The notes below the pieces were generated by a model that saw nothing but the letters and a program-made list of their open reading frames with translations, ran no database searches and had not been told where the DNA came from. The position numbers and the translations under genes were made by a program. From positions 1-64,000 of the forward strand of contig CACXIP010000020.1 in assembly GCA_902767775.1 (NCBI GenBank): a DNA stretch of 64,000 nt. Direction: 5' to 3'. Origin of the DNA: an uncultured Prevotellaceae bacterium (GTDB lineage: Bacteria > Bacteroidota > Bacteroidia > Bacteroidales > Bacteroidaceae). Shown in pieces: positions 9,516 to 18,179 of this stretch (positions are counted from its first letter, which is position 1; each line of letters begins with the position of its first letter).

Positions 9516-9943
9516 GTTTGCGGTGTTGTCTCAGCCACACATCTGTCGATAGTGGGATAAACAAACATCAGGCAGATGGCATGGATGAGTGCCAGATACA
9601 TAAAAGTAGGATTGAGGAACAGATAATAGAGCACGAGATTGCACAGCACTGGCACACAAAGCACCAGCATCCTGAGCATTCCCCACATGAGCAAGGCTTT
9701 TTCCTTGCGTGTGGTCAGGTCGTTCGCAATTTTCTTAAACTTGAACAGCCTCAAGGCAAGCGGTATGGATGAAAGTGCTACCAGTTCCATCCCCACAGCA
9801 CAGATGAATTCTATCTTCTTGCTCTCCGCCAACGTGCCCGACTCCCACAGAGAGAACTCATAAAAAACGACGAGCAGGACAGCTGCGAAAATCGTGCCCC
9901 AAAGCGTACACAGCAAAATGTTCTTGGTCTTCTGCATAAGCAA
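9512..9943 (-). CDS. Conserved four-helix membrane protein
   Basis: A 143-aa protein with four hydrophobic segments (about 7-27, 47-67, 84-104, 111-130) and a basic loop KFKKIANDLTTRKEK. No enzymatic motif is visible. It sits between recR and the glycosyltransferase in the same operon. Function unknown. Confidence 0.7.
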   Translation of the reverse strand: MLMQKTKNILLCTLWGTIFAAVLLVVFYEFSLWESGTLAESKKIEFICAVGMELVALSSIPLALRLFKFKKIANDLTTRKEKALLMWGMLRMLVLCVPVLCNLVLYYLFLNPTFMYLALIHAICLMFVYPTIDRCVAETTPQT

Positions 9944-9963
9944 AAAGTGAAAGAAGGATAAGA

Positions 9964-10578
9964 TTATGGGGTATTGAACGGTGTTCGGTTGATGATGGAG
10001 CGCCCCAGTGTCACCTCATCGGTATATTCCAGTTCATCCCCCACAGAGATGCCCCTTGCAAGGACAGAGAGCTGTACGTCGTAAGGAGCGAGTTTCCGGG
10101 AGATGTAGAAGTTTGTGGTATCCCCCTCCATGGTGCTTCCCAGTGCGAGGATGACCTCCTCCACCTGTCCTTCTGCCACCCTTTCCACAAGGGAGTCGAT
10201 TTGCAGGTCGGACGGTCCGATACCTTCCACAGGTGAGATAACCCCACCGAGCACATGATAAAGTCCGCGGTATTGCTGCGTATTCTCCACCGCCATCACG
10301 TCCTGCACATTCTCAACGACGCAGACCTGTGAGCGGTCGCGCCTGTTGTCCGCGCATATCGGGCACACATCGGTGTCGCTGATGTTGTGGCAAACCTTGC
10401 AATATTTCACTTCCCGCCTCATCTGAGCCAGTGCCTCGGTGAATACCTCCACGTCGGCTACAGGCTGGCGCAATAAGAAGAGCACCAGGCGCAAAGCCGT
10501 CTTGCGCCCGATGCCGGGAAGTTTGCTGAACTCCCCCACGGCTTTTTCGAGGAGAGCCGACGGATATTGCTGGAGCAT
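9964..10578 (-). CDS. recR: Recombination mediator RecR
   Basis: RecR (204 aa) acts with RecO/RecF to load RecA on gapped DNA. It has a helix-hairpin-helix [12 protein letters not shown], a C4 zinc finger (CKVC, then CPIC) and a TOPRIM segment starting [14 protein letters not shown]. Length is standard. It heads the recR-membrane protein-GT2-GNAT run, and the outer-membrane protein gene ends only seven bases upstream. Confidence 0.96.
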   Translation of the reverse strand: MLQQYPSALLEKAVGEFSKLPGIGRKTALRLVLFLLRQPVADVEVFTEALAQMRREVKYCKVCHNISDTDVCPICADNRRDRSQVCVVENVQDVMAVENTQQYRGLYHVLGGVISPVEGIGPSDLQIDSLVERVAEGQVEEVILALGSTMEGDTTNFYISRKLAPYDVQLSVLARGISVGDELEYTDEVTLGRSIINRTPFNTP

Positions 10579-10585
10579 CCTATGT

Positions 10586-11077
10586 TTAGAAGAGGTAGAT
10601 GCCCAGTCCTATCCTCAGTCCCACGTTGGAATACTTGCTGTGGTCGTTGAGTGACTGCTCGTAGTAGAGGGCCGGTTCGATGGTGACGGTACGGTTGATG
10701 AAGAAGGCATATCCTATCTCCACCGTCGGCATGATGTCATTGTAGTCATTGCCGCCATGCTTGTATGTGGCACCAGCACCCAGATAGATACCGTTTTGGA
10801 TGATGTAATACCTACCCTCGGCTCCTACGGAAAACCTGTCGGGTGTGATATCGTCACCAATATGGCTGTATCCAAGACTGCCAAGCACCATCAGGTTGTC
10901 GTCGAGGAGATATCCTCCCTTTGCCTGGAAGCCAACGTTGAGGTCACTTAATCCGTTGTAGCTGAAATCCAATCCAGAGAACGACGCACTGATGTATTTC
11001 TTGCCTTGCTCAAACTGTGCACTTGCTGTGAGTGTCATAACAAGCGCCACCAACAAAAAAGAAAGTTTCTTAATCAT
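10586..11077 (-). CDS. Small outer-membrane beta-barrel protein
   Basis: A secreted 163-aa protein with an OmpW/OmpX-like 8-strand barrel pattern. I chose the ATG at 11077 ([20 protein letters not shown], a clean signal peptide cut before QFEQG) over an upstream ATG that would run into cstA. Alternating hydrophobic strands such as [21 protein letters not shown] and a terminal [11 protein letters not shown] ending in an aromatic residue are typical of BamA-inserted barrels. It lies between cstA and recR on the same strand. Confidence 0.78.
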   Translation of the reverse strand: MIKKLSFLLVALVMTLTASAQFEQGKKYISASFSGLDFSYNGLSDLNVGFQAKGGYLLDDNLMVLGSLGYSHIGDDITPDRFSVGAEGRYYIIQNGIYLGAGATYKHGGNDYNDIMPTVEIGYAFFINRTVTIEPALYYEQSLNDHSKYSNVGLRIGLGIYLF

Positions 11078-11106
11078 GATTGAATGTATTAAATGAATTG
11101 GAGTGA

Positions 11107-12660
11107 TTAGATTGATAGTTCTTTGTTGTTTTTCTCCAACTTGCGGAAATTGACCAGCCATGTGGAGAAGGAGCCTATAGCCACTGCCAGACAGACAGCG
11201 CCGAGGATATATCCAATTGTTGTAGGTATCGTCGTTCCCAGCATATTGGGACTGACGAAGATGAATGTGGTACAGACTGTGGTCATGAACAGCGCCGGTA
11301 TCAAGGAGATGAAATAAGGCTTATGATGTTTGGCCAAATATACCGTTATTGCCCATAGCGTGAAGACCGACAGTGTCTGGTTGCCCCATCCAAAATACTG
11401 CCAGATCGTATTGAATCCGTCAGGATTCTCCATCTGCCATACCAGCAGGAGGACAGACGCGCCGAACATTGGCAGAGAGATGGCGAGACGCTTGGGAATG
11501 GTGCGTTGCTCCATATTCAATGCCGAAGCGATGATGAGCCTTGCGCTACGGAACGCCGTATCGCCGCTTGTGATGGGAGCCGCCACCACGCCGAGGACAG
11601 CGAGGATGCCACCAAAGACGCCAAGCCATCCCGAACAGACATGCTGCACCACACTTGGAGCGGTGAAGAACTGCACGAGGGTCTTCGGCGAGTCGCCCTG
11701 AAGCTGCTCATTGAACTGCTGCACTACGTCTGCCGGCACTACCTCGCGCCATCCACCGTAGTAGAAGAAATATGAAGAGACGGTTGCCCATATCAGCGCC
11801 ACCAATCCCTCGGTTATCATAGAACCATAGAATACCGGTCTTCCGAGTTTCTCATCCTTCAGGCATCGCGCCATCAGCGGACTCTGTGTGGCATGGAAAC
11901 CACTGATAGCTCCGCAGGCGATGGTGAGGAAAATACATGGGAAGATGGGGTTCTTGGCCATGAATGAATCGGCTCCAAGGATTTCAGCCGGTTGGTTGCG
12001 ATTGATATTCGACATGTTATCCCACAGTTCTGGCAATGCCGGCCACTTGAGCAACAGCACCACAAGCAGTGCAGCCGCCATGAAAAGGAGCGAGAAGGCG
12101 AAGATGGGATAGAACCTGCCAATGATTTTGTCGATGGGCAACATTGTCGCCAGGATATAGTAAGCGAAAATGACAATCACCCAAACAATCAGTCCTGCTG
12201 GCAGCATGTTCTCGAGCAACAGGGCAGGACTATAGACGAACACGACACCCACCATGACAAGGAGGAACACGGAGAAGACCAGCATCACCGCCTTTGTCGC
12301 CTTGCCCAGATACTTACCGATGAGTTCCGGCAGATTGGCTCCTCCATTGCGTATGGACAGCATTCCGCTGAAGAAATCGTGCATGGCGCCGGCGAAGATA
12401 CATCCGAGGACAATCCACAGATACGCCATCGGTCCATACCAAGCTCCCATGATGGCTCCGAAGATAGGTCCGGTGCCTGCGATGTTCAGAAACTGAATCA
12501 TGAACACCTTCCATGTAGGAAGTGCTATAAAATCCACGCCATCCGCTTTGGCAATGGCTGGAGTTGGCCTTCCGTCGGGTGCAAAGACTCTTTCAATGAA
12601 TTTGCCATAGAAAAAATACCCGGCTATGAGTGCCAGAAGACTAAGTAAAAATGATAACAT
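11107..12660 (-). CDS. cstA: Carbon starvation protein A family transporter
   Basis: CstA-family inner-membrane transporter (517 aa); characterized relatives import peptides or pyruvate. Family hallmarks visible: GYFFYGKF at the N-terminus, NIAGTGPIFGAIMGAWYGP, AGAMHDFFSGMLSIRNGG and SGFHATQSPLMARC. At least twelve hydrophobic segments are present. It is shorter than the roughly 700-aa E. coli protein but agrees with the short Bacteroidota form. A good -7 box lies upstream at 12686-12693. Confidence 0.9.
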   Translation of the reverse strand: MLSFLLSLLALIAGYFFYGKFIERVFAPDGRPTPAIAKADGVDFIALPTWKVFMIQFLNIAGTGPIFGAIMGAWYGPMAYLWIVLGCIFAGAMHDFFSGMLSIRNGGANLPELIGKYLGKATKAVMLVFSVFLLVMVGVVFVYSPALLLENMLPAGLIVWVIVIFAYYILATMLPIDKIIGRFYPIFAFSLLFMAAALLVVLLLKWPALPELWDNMSNINRNQPAEILGADSFMAKNPIFPCIFLTIACGAISGFHATQSPLMARCLKDEKLGRPVFYGSMITEGLVALIWATVSSYFFYYGGWREVVPADVVQQFNEQLQGDSPKTLVQFFTAPSVVQHVCSGWLGVFGGILAVLGVVAAPITSGDTAFRSARLIIASALNMEQRTIPKRLAISLPMFGASVLLLVWQMENPDGFNTIWQYFGWGNQTLSVFTLWAITVYLAKHHKPYFISLIPALFMTTVCTTFIFVSPNMLGTTIPTTIGYILGAVCLAVAIGSFSTWLVNFRKLEKNNKELSI

Positions 12661-12685
12661 TTCTCAAATCAATTGATTATAGGTG

Positions 12686-12693
12686 CAAAATTA
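12686..12693 (-). promoter_or_regulatory. cstA: -7 box upstream of cstA
   Basis: Minus-strand TAATTTTG fits TAnnTTTG 26 bases before the cstA start. The -33 position reads TTCC instead of TTTG, so the promoter is incomplete. Confidence 0.4.
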
Positions 12694-12767
12694 CAAATAA
12701 TATTTGAAAAAAGGAAAATATCCGTAACTTAATTTCATTGAAGTTACTTGCACTATTTATTATATAT

Positions 12768-12990
12768 CCAACACAGAGTTACAGAGGCACAAAGAAAAAC
12801 TCTATAACTCCATACCTATGTCTAAATGCTGAATCAAAAATCTGATGCAAAAAGAATAACCTCTGTATCTCTGTGCCTCTGTGTTGGAATTTCCGCTTCC
12901 ATATATAAATACAACACAGAGATACAAAGACACAGAGAAAAATAAAAACTCTGTATCTCTGTGCCTCTGTGTTGGAATTTCCGCTCGGGA
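12768..12990. repeat. Four CACAGAG-type repeats in alternating orientation
   Basis: Copies at 12769-12795 and 12912-12938 read CAACACAGAG..., and copies at 12860-12886 and 12948-12976 read the complement. The two reverse copies share about 37 identical bases ending TTGGAATTTCCGCT. Copies three and four face each other over a short A-rich spacer and would form a long hairpin just upstream of the glycosidase promoter. The rest of the 12,661-13,076 gap holds only AT-rich sequence and promoters. Confidence 0.8.
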
Positions 12991-13016
12991 AAGAAAATAA
13001 AAACTCCGTTTTTTAT

Positions 13017-13047
13017 TTTGCTTTCCACTCGCTTATTCGTAACTTTG
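13017..13047 (+). promoter_or_regulatory. Promoter of the first glycosidase gene
   Basis: TTTG (13017-13020), 19-base spacer, TAACTTTG (13040-13047), then ATG at 13077. This is a full match to the Bacteroidota promoter and confirms the downstream start choice. Confidence 0.8.
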
Positions 13048-13076
13048 CAAAAAATAAGAATTACTCCTTCCCAATA

Positions 13077-14741
13077 ATGGCAAAAAAAATCTACCTGACC
13101 CTCATCTTGTGCATGATGATTCTTGGTGTCAGCGCCCAAGTGCCCAAGTATGAGGTACGCGCAGTGTGGCTGACAACGCTCAACGGCCTTGACTGGCCAT
13201 CAGTGAAAGCCACGAACCCAGAATCCATCGAGCGCCAAAAGCAGCAATTTCGCAACATCCTCGACCGTCTCGGTCAATCGCATGTGAACACCATACTCCT
13301 CCAAACCCGCGTTCGCGCCACGACGCTGTACCCCTCACGTTTTGAGCCATTTGATGGTTGCCTTACCGGCAAGCCCGGACGTGACCCTGGCTACGACCCT
13401 CTTCAGTTTGCCATCGACGAGTGCCACAAGCGCGGCATGGAGTTGCATGCCTGGGTTGTCGCCATCCCCGTTGGGAAATGGAACAGCATCGGTTGCCGCC
13501 AACTCCGTGAGCGATACCCTTCTATGATCATGAAAAAGGATGACGAGGGCTATATGAATCCGGAGAACAGCCAGACCGCTGGGTACATCGCCAACATCTG
13601 CCGTGAGATTGTGGACAGGTATGATGTAGACGGCATCCACCTCGACTATATCCGCTATCCGGAGAACTGGAAATATAAGGTGAGCCGCAGTCAGGGACGC
13701 GAGAATATCACCCGCATCGTGAGACAGATACACCAATCGGTGAAATCCTCGAAACCTTGGGTGAAGGTGAGTTGCTCACCTGTGGGCAAATACAGCGACC
13801 TGAGCCGTTACCCCAGCCGTGGGTGGAACGCCTACGAGACGGTGTGTCAGGACGCACAAGGTTGGCTCCGTGAGGGCATCATGGACCAACTTTACCCAAT
13901 GATGTATTTCAAGGGCGACAATTTCTACCCCTTTGCCGTTGACTGGGCTGCCAACACCTATGGCCGCACCGTCGCTCCTGGCCTGGGCATCTATCTGCTC
14001 TCCCGCGGCAACGACGGAGCCAACTGGCCCCTCACCGACATCACCCGCGAGCTCCACGTGCTTCGCCAACTCGGCATGGGACATACTTATTTCAGAAGCC
14101 GTTTCTTCACCGACAACGTGAAAGGCATCTACTCTTTTGTAGAGCGGCAGTTTGACACCTACCCATCCCTCACCCCGCCGATGACATGGCAGTCGTCGGT
14201 GCGTCCTATCCGTCCTCAGGGCATCAAATTTGAAGAAAGTGACGACCTGCTCCGCATCAGCTGGTGGGGGGCCAAAGACCAAAGCGGCGCACCTTATTTA
14301 ATGTATAATGTCTATGCGAGCACAACTGCCCCTGTCAACATCAAGGATGCACGCAACCTTGTGGCACGGCGCATCACCCAATCCCAACTCGCCGTGAGCA
14401 GGAATGACGGCCAACACTATTATGCCGTGACCGCCATCGACCGCTACGGCAATGAGAGTGACGCCATCCAAAGCAGTCAGCCCAAGCGCCAAAGTCAGGT
14501 GAAATGGCTCAAGAATGACGGGCGCAATCTGGAAATGCCTCCTCGTGACCCCACGATGGAGTATGACTACCTCAACATCACCAACATGGCCGGCAACGTG
14601 ATGACCATCCGCGCCATGACCGACAAGAACATCAACATCCGCACCCTTCCCAACGGAGTGTACAACCTCAATGCTGTGGACCGCCACAAGCGTGTGCGCC
14701 GCATCGGCCAGTTTATGGTGAAAAGGGATGTTGAATTTTGA
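13077..14741 (+). CDS. Secreted GHL10-type glycoside hydrolase
   Basis: Periplasmic or surface protein of the 'family 10 glycosylhydrolase-like' group (GHL10, TIM barrel), 554 aa. The start is the ATG at 13077, which gives a signal peptide MAKKIYLTLILCMMILGVSA and sits 30 bases behind a complete promoter; a TTG further upstream would only add an implausible leader. The catalytic-domain hallmarks are EVRAVWLTTLNGLDWP, DECHKRGMELHAWVV, YDVDGIHLDYIRYP and WVKVSCSPVGKY. A fibronectin-III-like tail follows (YNVYASTTAPV..., YAVTAIDRYGNES). Family members are thought to act on cell-wall or surface glycans. A paralogue lies at 18178-19719. Confidence 0.85.
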   Translation: MAKKIYLTLILCMMILGVSAQVPKYEVRAVWLTTLNGLDWPSVKATNPESIERQKQQFRNILDRLGQSHVNTILLQTRVRATTLYPSRFEPFDGCLTGKPGRDPGYDPLQFAIDECHKRGMELHAWVVAIPVGKWNSIGCRQLRERYPSMIMKKDDEGYMNPENSQTAGYIANICREIVDRYDVDGIHLDYIRYPENWKYKVSRSQGRENITRIVRQIHQSVKSSKPWVKVSCSPVGKYSDLSRYPSRGWNAYETVCQDAQGWLREGIMDQLYPMMYFKGDNFYPFAVDWAANTYGRTVAPGLGIYLLSRGNDGANWPLTDITRELHVLRQLGMGHTYFRSRFFTDNVKGIYSFVERQFDTYPSLTPPMTWQSSVRPIRPQGIKFEESDDLLRISWWGAKDQSGAPYLMYNVYASTTAPVNIKDARNLVARRITQSQLAVSRNDGQHYYAVTAIDRYGNESDAIQSSQPKRQSQVKWLKNDGRNLEMPPRDPTMEYDYLNITNMAGNVMTIRAMTDKNINIRTLPNGVYNLNAVDRHKRVRRIGQFMVKRDVEF

Positions 14742-14950
14742 GGTTTGAGGTTTGAGATTTGAGATTTGAGATTTAAGCTTCGCTTGATTGTCGGCTGCAC
14801 CTCGGCATACTGAAAGCAAGCTTTAGTCTGCACTCGGTTTGCACGACAATTGAGGTTTGAGGTTTAAGCTTTGCTTGATTGTCGGCTGCACCTCGGCATT
14901 CTGAAAGCAAGCTTTCGTCTGCACTCGGTTTGCACGACAATTGAGGTTTG
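14741..14950. repeat. Heptamer tract and two 91-bp tandem repeat units
   Basis: A run of 7-base units (GAGGTTT/GAGATTT) starts at the glycosidase stop codon. Two near-identical units follow at 14772-14862 and 14863-14950. Each contains GGCTGCACCTCGGCAT and TGCACTCGGTTTGCACG, bounded by ATTGTCG and CGACAAT, an inverted pair that could fold into a hairpin. This resembles the dispersed non-coding repeats common in Prevotella and Bacteroides genomes (from memory, not searched). Confidence 0.8.
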
Positions 14951-14961
14951 AAAATAGCGAA

Positions 14962-14988
14962 AGCCAGCCCGGAATGGGCTGGCTTTTG
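14962..14988. terminator. Bidirectional terminator
   Basis: AGCCAGCCC pairs with GGGCTGGCT over loop GGAAT, followed by TTT and preceded by an A-rich stretch. It separates the glycosidase from the convergent DUF3127 gene. Confidence 0.65.
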
Positions 14989-15014
14989 TATGAATTCTGC
15001 TGAACTTCTCTTAC

Positions 15015-15425
15015 TTAGAAGGGGAGGTCTTCGCCACTGTCACCAGGTGCTGAGCCAAAGGTATCGGCTGCCGGTGGCATAGATGGAGCGACGGGGTTAT
15101 TGGGTACTGGTGAAGCAACTGAAGCAGCCACATTGCCTGGATTAACGGCATTGGGTATAATAGGCCTCACGTCGAAAGCCCTGATGCTGTTGAACCACCT
15201 ACCATTATACTCTCTGGCATCGATGTCGAATGAGACGTTGACATCCTGTCCCTCCTGTATGTTGAATCGCTGCAGTTTTTCCTCTCCAAATACGGAGAAG
15301 ACCATTTTGCGTGAGAATTGTCCATCAATGGTTTCGAGCACAAATTCCTGTACTTTCCAATCACCCCTTGCCGATGTACCTGTTTTTGGCTCGAGCGCAC
15401 GAATTATCTTACCTTGTAATTCCAT
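15015..15425 (-). CDS. DUF3127 SSB-like OB-fold protein
   Basis: A 136-aa protein of the DUF3127 family, an OB-fold group found mainly in Bacteroidota. MELQGKIIRALEPKTGTS and WKVQEFVLETIDGQFSRKMVFSVFG form the OB core (residues 1-85). A Pro/Ala/Val-rich linker and a short acidic tip ending GEDLPF follow. That tip copies the C-terminal protein-interaction peptide of canonical SSB (DDDIPF). The start at 15425 gives the conserved MELQGK; upstream ATGs would run through the promoter region. A DNA-binding, SSB-like role is inference from fold and tail. Confidence 0.8.
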   Translation of the reverse strand: MELQGKIIRALEPKTGTSARGDWKVQEFVLETIDGQFSRKMVFSVFGEEKLQRFNIQEGQDVNVSFDIDAREYNGRWFNSIRAFDVRPIIPNAVNPGNVAASVASPVPNNPVAPSMPPAADTFGSAPGDSGEDLPF

Positions 15426-15484
15426 AAAAAAATGATGTATTAAATGATAAATAGATTGAGTTATTCCGATTGTTAAATCAGATG

Positions 15485-15516
15485 CGAAATTACAAAATTT
15501 AGTGCAGACCAAGAAA
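15485..15516 (-). promoter_or_regulatory. Possible promoter of the DUF3127 gene
   Basis: Minus strand TTTC, 20-base spacer, TAATTTCG (15485-15492). Each element has one mismatch to consensus. Confidence 0.35.
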
Positions 15517-15531
15517 CTTTTGCCCCATTTT

Positions 15532-15562
15532 TTTGTCATGTGGTGGGATTTTTGTAATTTTG
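15532..15562 (+). promoter_or_regulatory. dnaN: Promoter of dnaN
   Basis: TTTG (15532-15535), 19-base spacer, TAATTTTG (15555-15562), leaving a leader of about 90 bases before the ATG at 15656. Confidence 0.75.
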
Positions 15563-15655
15563 TAGTCAATAACAACAAGACGCAGGTCAAACAGCAAACA
15601 GCATAGGCAAAAAGCCCTGAACGACAAGCATATTAACAATCAAAATCAGATACCA

Positions 15656-16780
15656 ATGAGATTTACCCTTTCAAGCAGCACCCTTAGCAGCAAGTTGACC
15701 ATCCTCTCCAAGGTCATCATGAGCAAGAATTCCATGCCAATCCTCGAAGGTTTCCTCTTCGATGTGAAAGACGGGCAGTTGACCCTCACAGCCTCCGACA
15801 GTGAGAACGTGATGCGCTCCACCTGCGAACTGACAGAGAGTGACGGCAACGGCAGTTTCGTCGTGAGCAGCAGCACCATTTTGGATGCCATGCGCGAATT
15901 GCCCGAGCAGCCCCTTATTTTCGAGGTAGACACCATGGAATATACCGTGAAAGTATATTATCAAAACGGTATGTACAACTTCACCGCGCAGAATGCTGAG
16001 GAATATCCACAAACACAGCCACTTCCCAACGATGTCGCCACCATCACGTTTGACTCTGGCGCATTGTTGTCGAATATCAACCGCACCTTGTTTGCCACAG
16101 CGACAGAGACGCTTCGCCCTGTGATGAACGGCATCTATTTCGACATTACTCCCGAGTATACCGCCATTGTTGCCAGCGACGGGTGCAAATTGGTGCGCAA
16201 CCGCATTTTCACGGTCAAGAACGAGAATCCGGCATCGTTTATCCTCCCCAAAAAGCCAGCCACCCTGCTGAAGAACGTGCTGTCGAAGGACGGCGGCGAT
16301 GTGGTCATTCAGTTCAATGACCGCAATGCTGTCATCAGTTTCTCCGACGGTGTGCTCATCTGCCGTCTGATTGAAGGCCGTTATCCCAACTACAACTCCG
16401 TGATTCCCAAGGAGAATCCCAACCATCTGCGCATCGACCGCAAGACCTTTGTGAGTGCCCTTCGCCGCGTGATGCCATTTGCCAGCGAGAGCAGCGAGCT
16501 TGTGAAGTTCAAGGTAGACGCCACACAGGTGGAAATCTCCTCTGAGGACATCGATTTCGCAACAAGTGCCAAGGAGAGCCTGAACTGTGACTACGACGGC
16601 ATACCCATGGCGATTGGCTTCAAGGGCCCTGCCCTCACCGAAATACTGAACAGCATAGACAGCGAGGAAGTCATCATCGAATTGGCCGACCCCAGCCGTG
16701 CCGGTGTGGTGGTGCCCGCTGAGCAGCCAGAGCAAGAAGAGGTGCTGATGCTCATCATGCCAACCCTTCTGAACGATTAA
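15656..16780 (+). CDS. dnaN: DNA polymerase III sliding clamp (beta)
   Basis: Beta clamp, 374 aa, the ring that tethers the replicase to DNA. MRFTLSSSTLSSKLTILSKVIMSKNSMPILEGFLF is the typical N-terminus. YTAIVASDGCKLVRN and the C-terminal MLIMPTLLND (the usual clamp ending is MPMRL or MPMFL) mark domains 2 and 3. It has its own promoter and is followed 18 bases later by a 3'-5' exonuclease gene, probably co-transcribed. Confidence 0.96.
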   Translation: MRFTLSSSTLSSKLTILSKVIMSKNSMPILEGFLFDVKDGQLTLTASDSENVMRSTCELTESDGNGSFVVSSSTILDAMRELPEQPLIFEVDTMEYTVKVYYQNGMYNFTAQNAEEYPQTQPLPNDVATITFDSGALLSNINRTLFATATETLRPVMNGIYFDITPEYTAIVASDGCKLVRNRIFTVKNENPASFILPKKPATLLKNVLSKDGGDVVIQFNDRNAVISFSDGVLICRLIEGRYPNYNSVIPKENPNHLRIDRKTFVSALRRVMPFASESSELVKFKVDATQVEISSEDIDFATSAKESLNCDYDGIPMAIGFKGPALTEILNSIDSEEVIIELADPSRAGVVVPAEQPEQEEVLMLIMPTLLND

Positions 16781-16798
16781 CGACCGCATCCCGCGTCT

Positions 16799-17653
16799 AT
16801 GAAACTGAATCTGAAACGGCCCCTGATTGTCTTCGACCTGGAGACAACGGGGCTTGACCTTGTAAAAGACCGCATCATCCAGATAGCCTTCATCAAGGTA
16901 TGGCCCGACGGCCGTGAGGAGCGTGAGAACCTCCTCGTCAACCCTGGCATGCCCATTTCGGCAGAGACCACCAAGATTACCAGCATCACGAATGAGATGG
17001 TGGAGTATGAGCCATCATTCCAACACTATGCCAAGCGTTTGTCAGAGACCTTCAAGGGTTGTGACTTTGCCGGCTTCAACTCCAACCACTTTGACATCCC
17101 CATGCTGGCGGAGGAGTTTCTTCGTGCAGGAATTGATTTTGACTTCTCAAAATGCCATCTGATAGACATCCAGACGATATTCCACAAGATGGAGCCCCGC
17201 AACCTGTCTGCCGCCTATCAATTCTACTGCGGCCGAAAGATGTCCGACGACTATCAGGCCCATTTGGCCAATGAAGATACCGAAGCCACCTACAAGGTGC
17301 TTCTGGGGCAGTTGGAAATGTACAGCGAGAGACATCAGACGGAGTCAGACCGCTGTCTTCCCAATGACATGGACCAGTTGGCCGACTTCTCACGCACCAA
17401 CGACAACGTCGATTTTGCTGGCCGCATGATATGGAAGCCGATATTGGATGCCAAAGGTGAGCCTGTGAAAGACGAGAACGGTCAAATAAGGAAGCAAGAG
17501 GTCTTCAATTTCGGCAAGTACAAGGGACGCCCTGTCGCCGAGGTATTACGCAAGGACCCAGGCTATTACAGTTGGATTCAGAACGGAGATTTCACATACA
17601 ACACGAAGCAAGCGCTCACCCGGATTCGTCTGCGTGAGTTCAACAAAAGTTAA
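16799..17653 (+). CDS. DnaQ-like DEDDh 3'-5' exonuclease
   Basis: Exonuclease of the DNA polymerase III epsilon superfamily, 284 aa. Exo I is FDLETTGLD, exo II is FAGFNSNHFDIPML, and exo III is AHLANEDTEAT (His and Asp five residues apart, DEDDh type). A C-terminal domain (about 235-284: FGKYKGRPVAEVL, YYSWIQNGDF) is the small DUF3820-like module also seen behind exonuclease X-like proteins. The gene follows dnaN closely, as often in Bacteroidota. It may be the proofreading subunit or a separate repair exonuclease; sequence does not decide. Confidence 0.87.
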   Translation: MKLNLKRPLIVFDLETTGLDLVKDRIIQIAFIKVWPDGREERENLLVNPGMPISAETTKITSITNEMVEYEPSFQHYAKRLSETFKGCDFAGFNSNHFDIPMLAEEFLRAGIDFDFSKCHLIDIQTIFHKMEPRNLSAAYQFYCGRKMSDDYQAHLANEDTEATYKVLLGQLEMYSERHQTESDRCLPNDMDQLADFSRTNDNVDFAGRMIWKPILDAKGEPVKDENGQIRKQEVFNFGKYKGRPVAEVLRKDPGYYSWIQNGDFTYNTKQALTRIRLREFNKS

Positions 17654-17664
17654 TATCATCATCA

Positions 17665-18108
17665 ATGAAAGCATCAGAACAGACCATTCAGCAAATTGAG
17701 CGTACGGTGAGGAAAATCGGTCAGAAATTCCCCTCCACGGAAACCCCTACCCTTCTCACCGACATCCATCTCCGTGTATCTCAGGACAGCGGCGAACTGC
17801 TTGCCTTTGACGACGACGATGCAGAGATTACGCGTTGTGTGGTGGAGGAATGGATAGAGAACAAGGATGATGATTTCTATGAGAAGGTGGCCACCTTATT
17901 GCGCCAAGTGCTCAAGCGTCAAAACAAAGTGATTGACAGCTACGGCATCCTGAAGCCGTTCCATATCGTGCTTGAGGACGACGAGAAAGAAAGCATCGCT
18001 GAGCTCTATATCGCTGACGGCGACACCGTCATCATCACAGGCGCCCTGATGGAAAACCTCGACCAGGACCTCGACAGTTTCTTCGAGGACCTGATGAAGG
18101 ATGTCTAA
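17665..18108 (+). CDS. Hypothetical acidic protein in the dnaN operon
   Basis: A 147-aa, strongly acidic soluble protein, 11 bases behind the exonuclease gene. It has no signal peptide, membrane segment or recognised motif. Clusters such as AFDDDDAEITR, DDDFYEKVATLLRQVLKRQNKVID and DLDSFFEDLMKDV suggest an alpha/beta fold. It is the last gene before a strong terminator. Unknown function. Confidence 0.7.
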   Translation: MKASEQTIQQIERTVRKIGQKFPSTETPTLLTDIHLRVSQDSGELLAFDDDDAEITRCVVEEWIENKDDDFYEKVATLLRQVLKRQNKVIDSYGILKPFHIVLEDDEKESIAELYIADGDTVIITGALMENLDQDLDSFFEDLMKDV

Positions 18109-18142
18109 AAATCTTAGAATATCTATATTATCTTAAAAAATT

Positions 18143-18179
18143 AGACCATCTAGAAAATCCCAGATGGTCTATTTTTTTT
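18143..18179 (+). terminator. Terminator of the dnaN operon
   Basis: AGACCATCT (18143-18151) pairs with AGATGGTCT (18162-18170), followed by eight T. The T-run abuts the stop codon of the convergent glycosidase gene. Confidence 0.85.

Noticed and set aside
12768-12990. CRISPR array
   Set aside because: Only four copies, in alternating orientation, without regular unique spacers, and no cas genes.
15671-16789. 372-aa minus-strand open frame opposite dnaN
   Set aside because: It is the mirror frame of a highly conserved gene.
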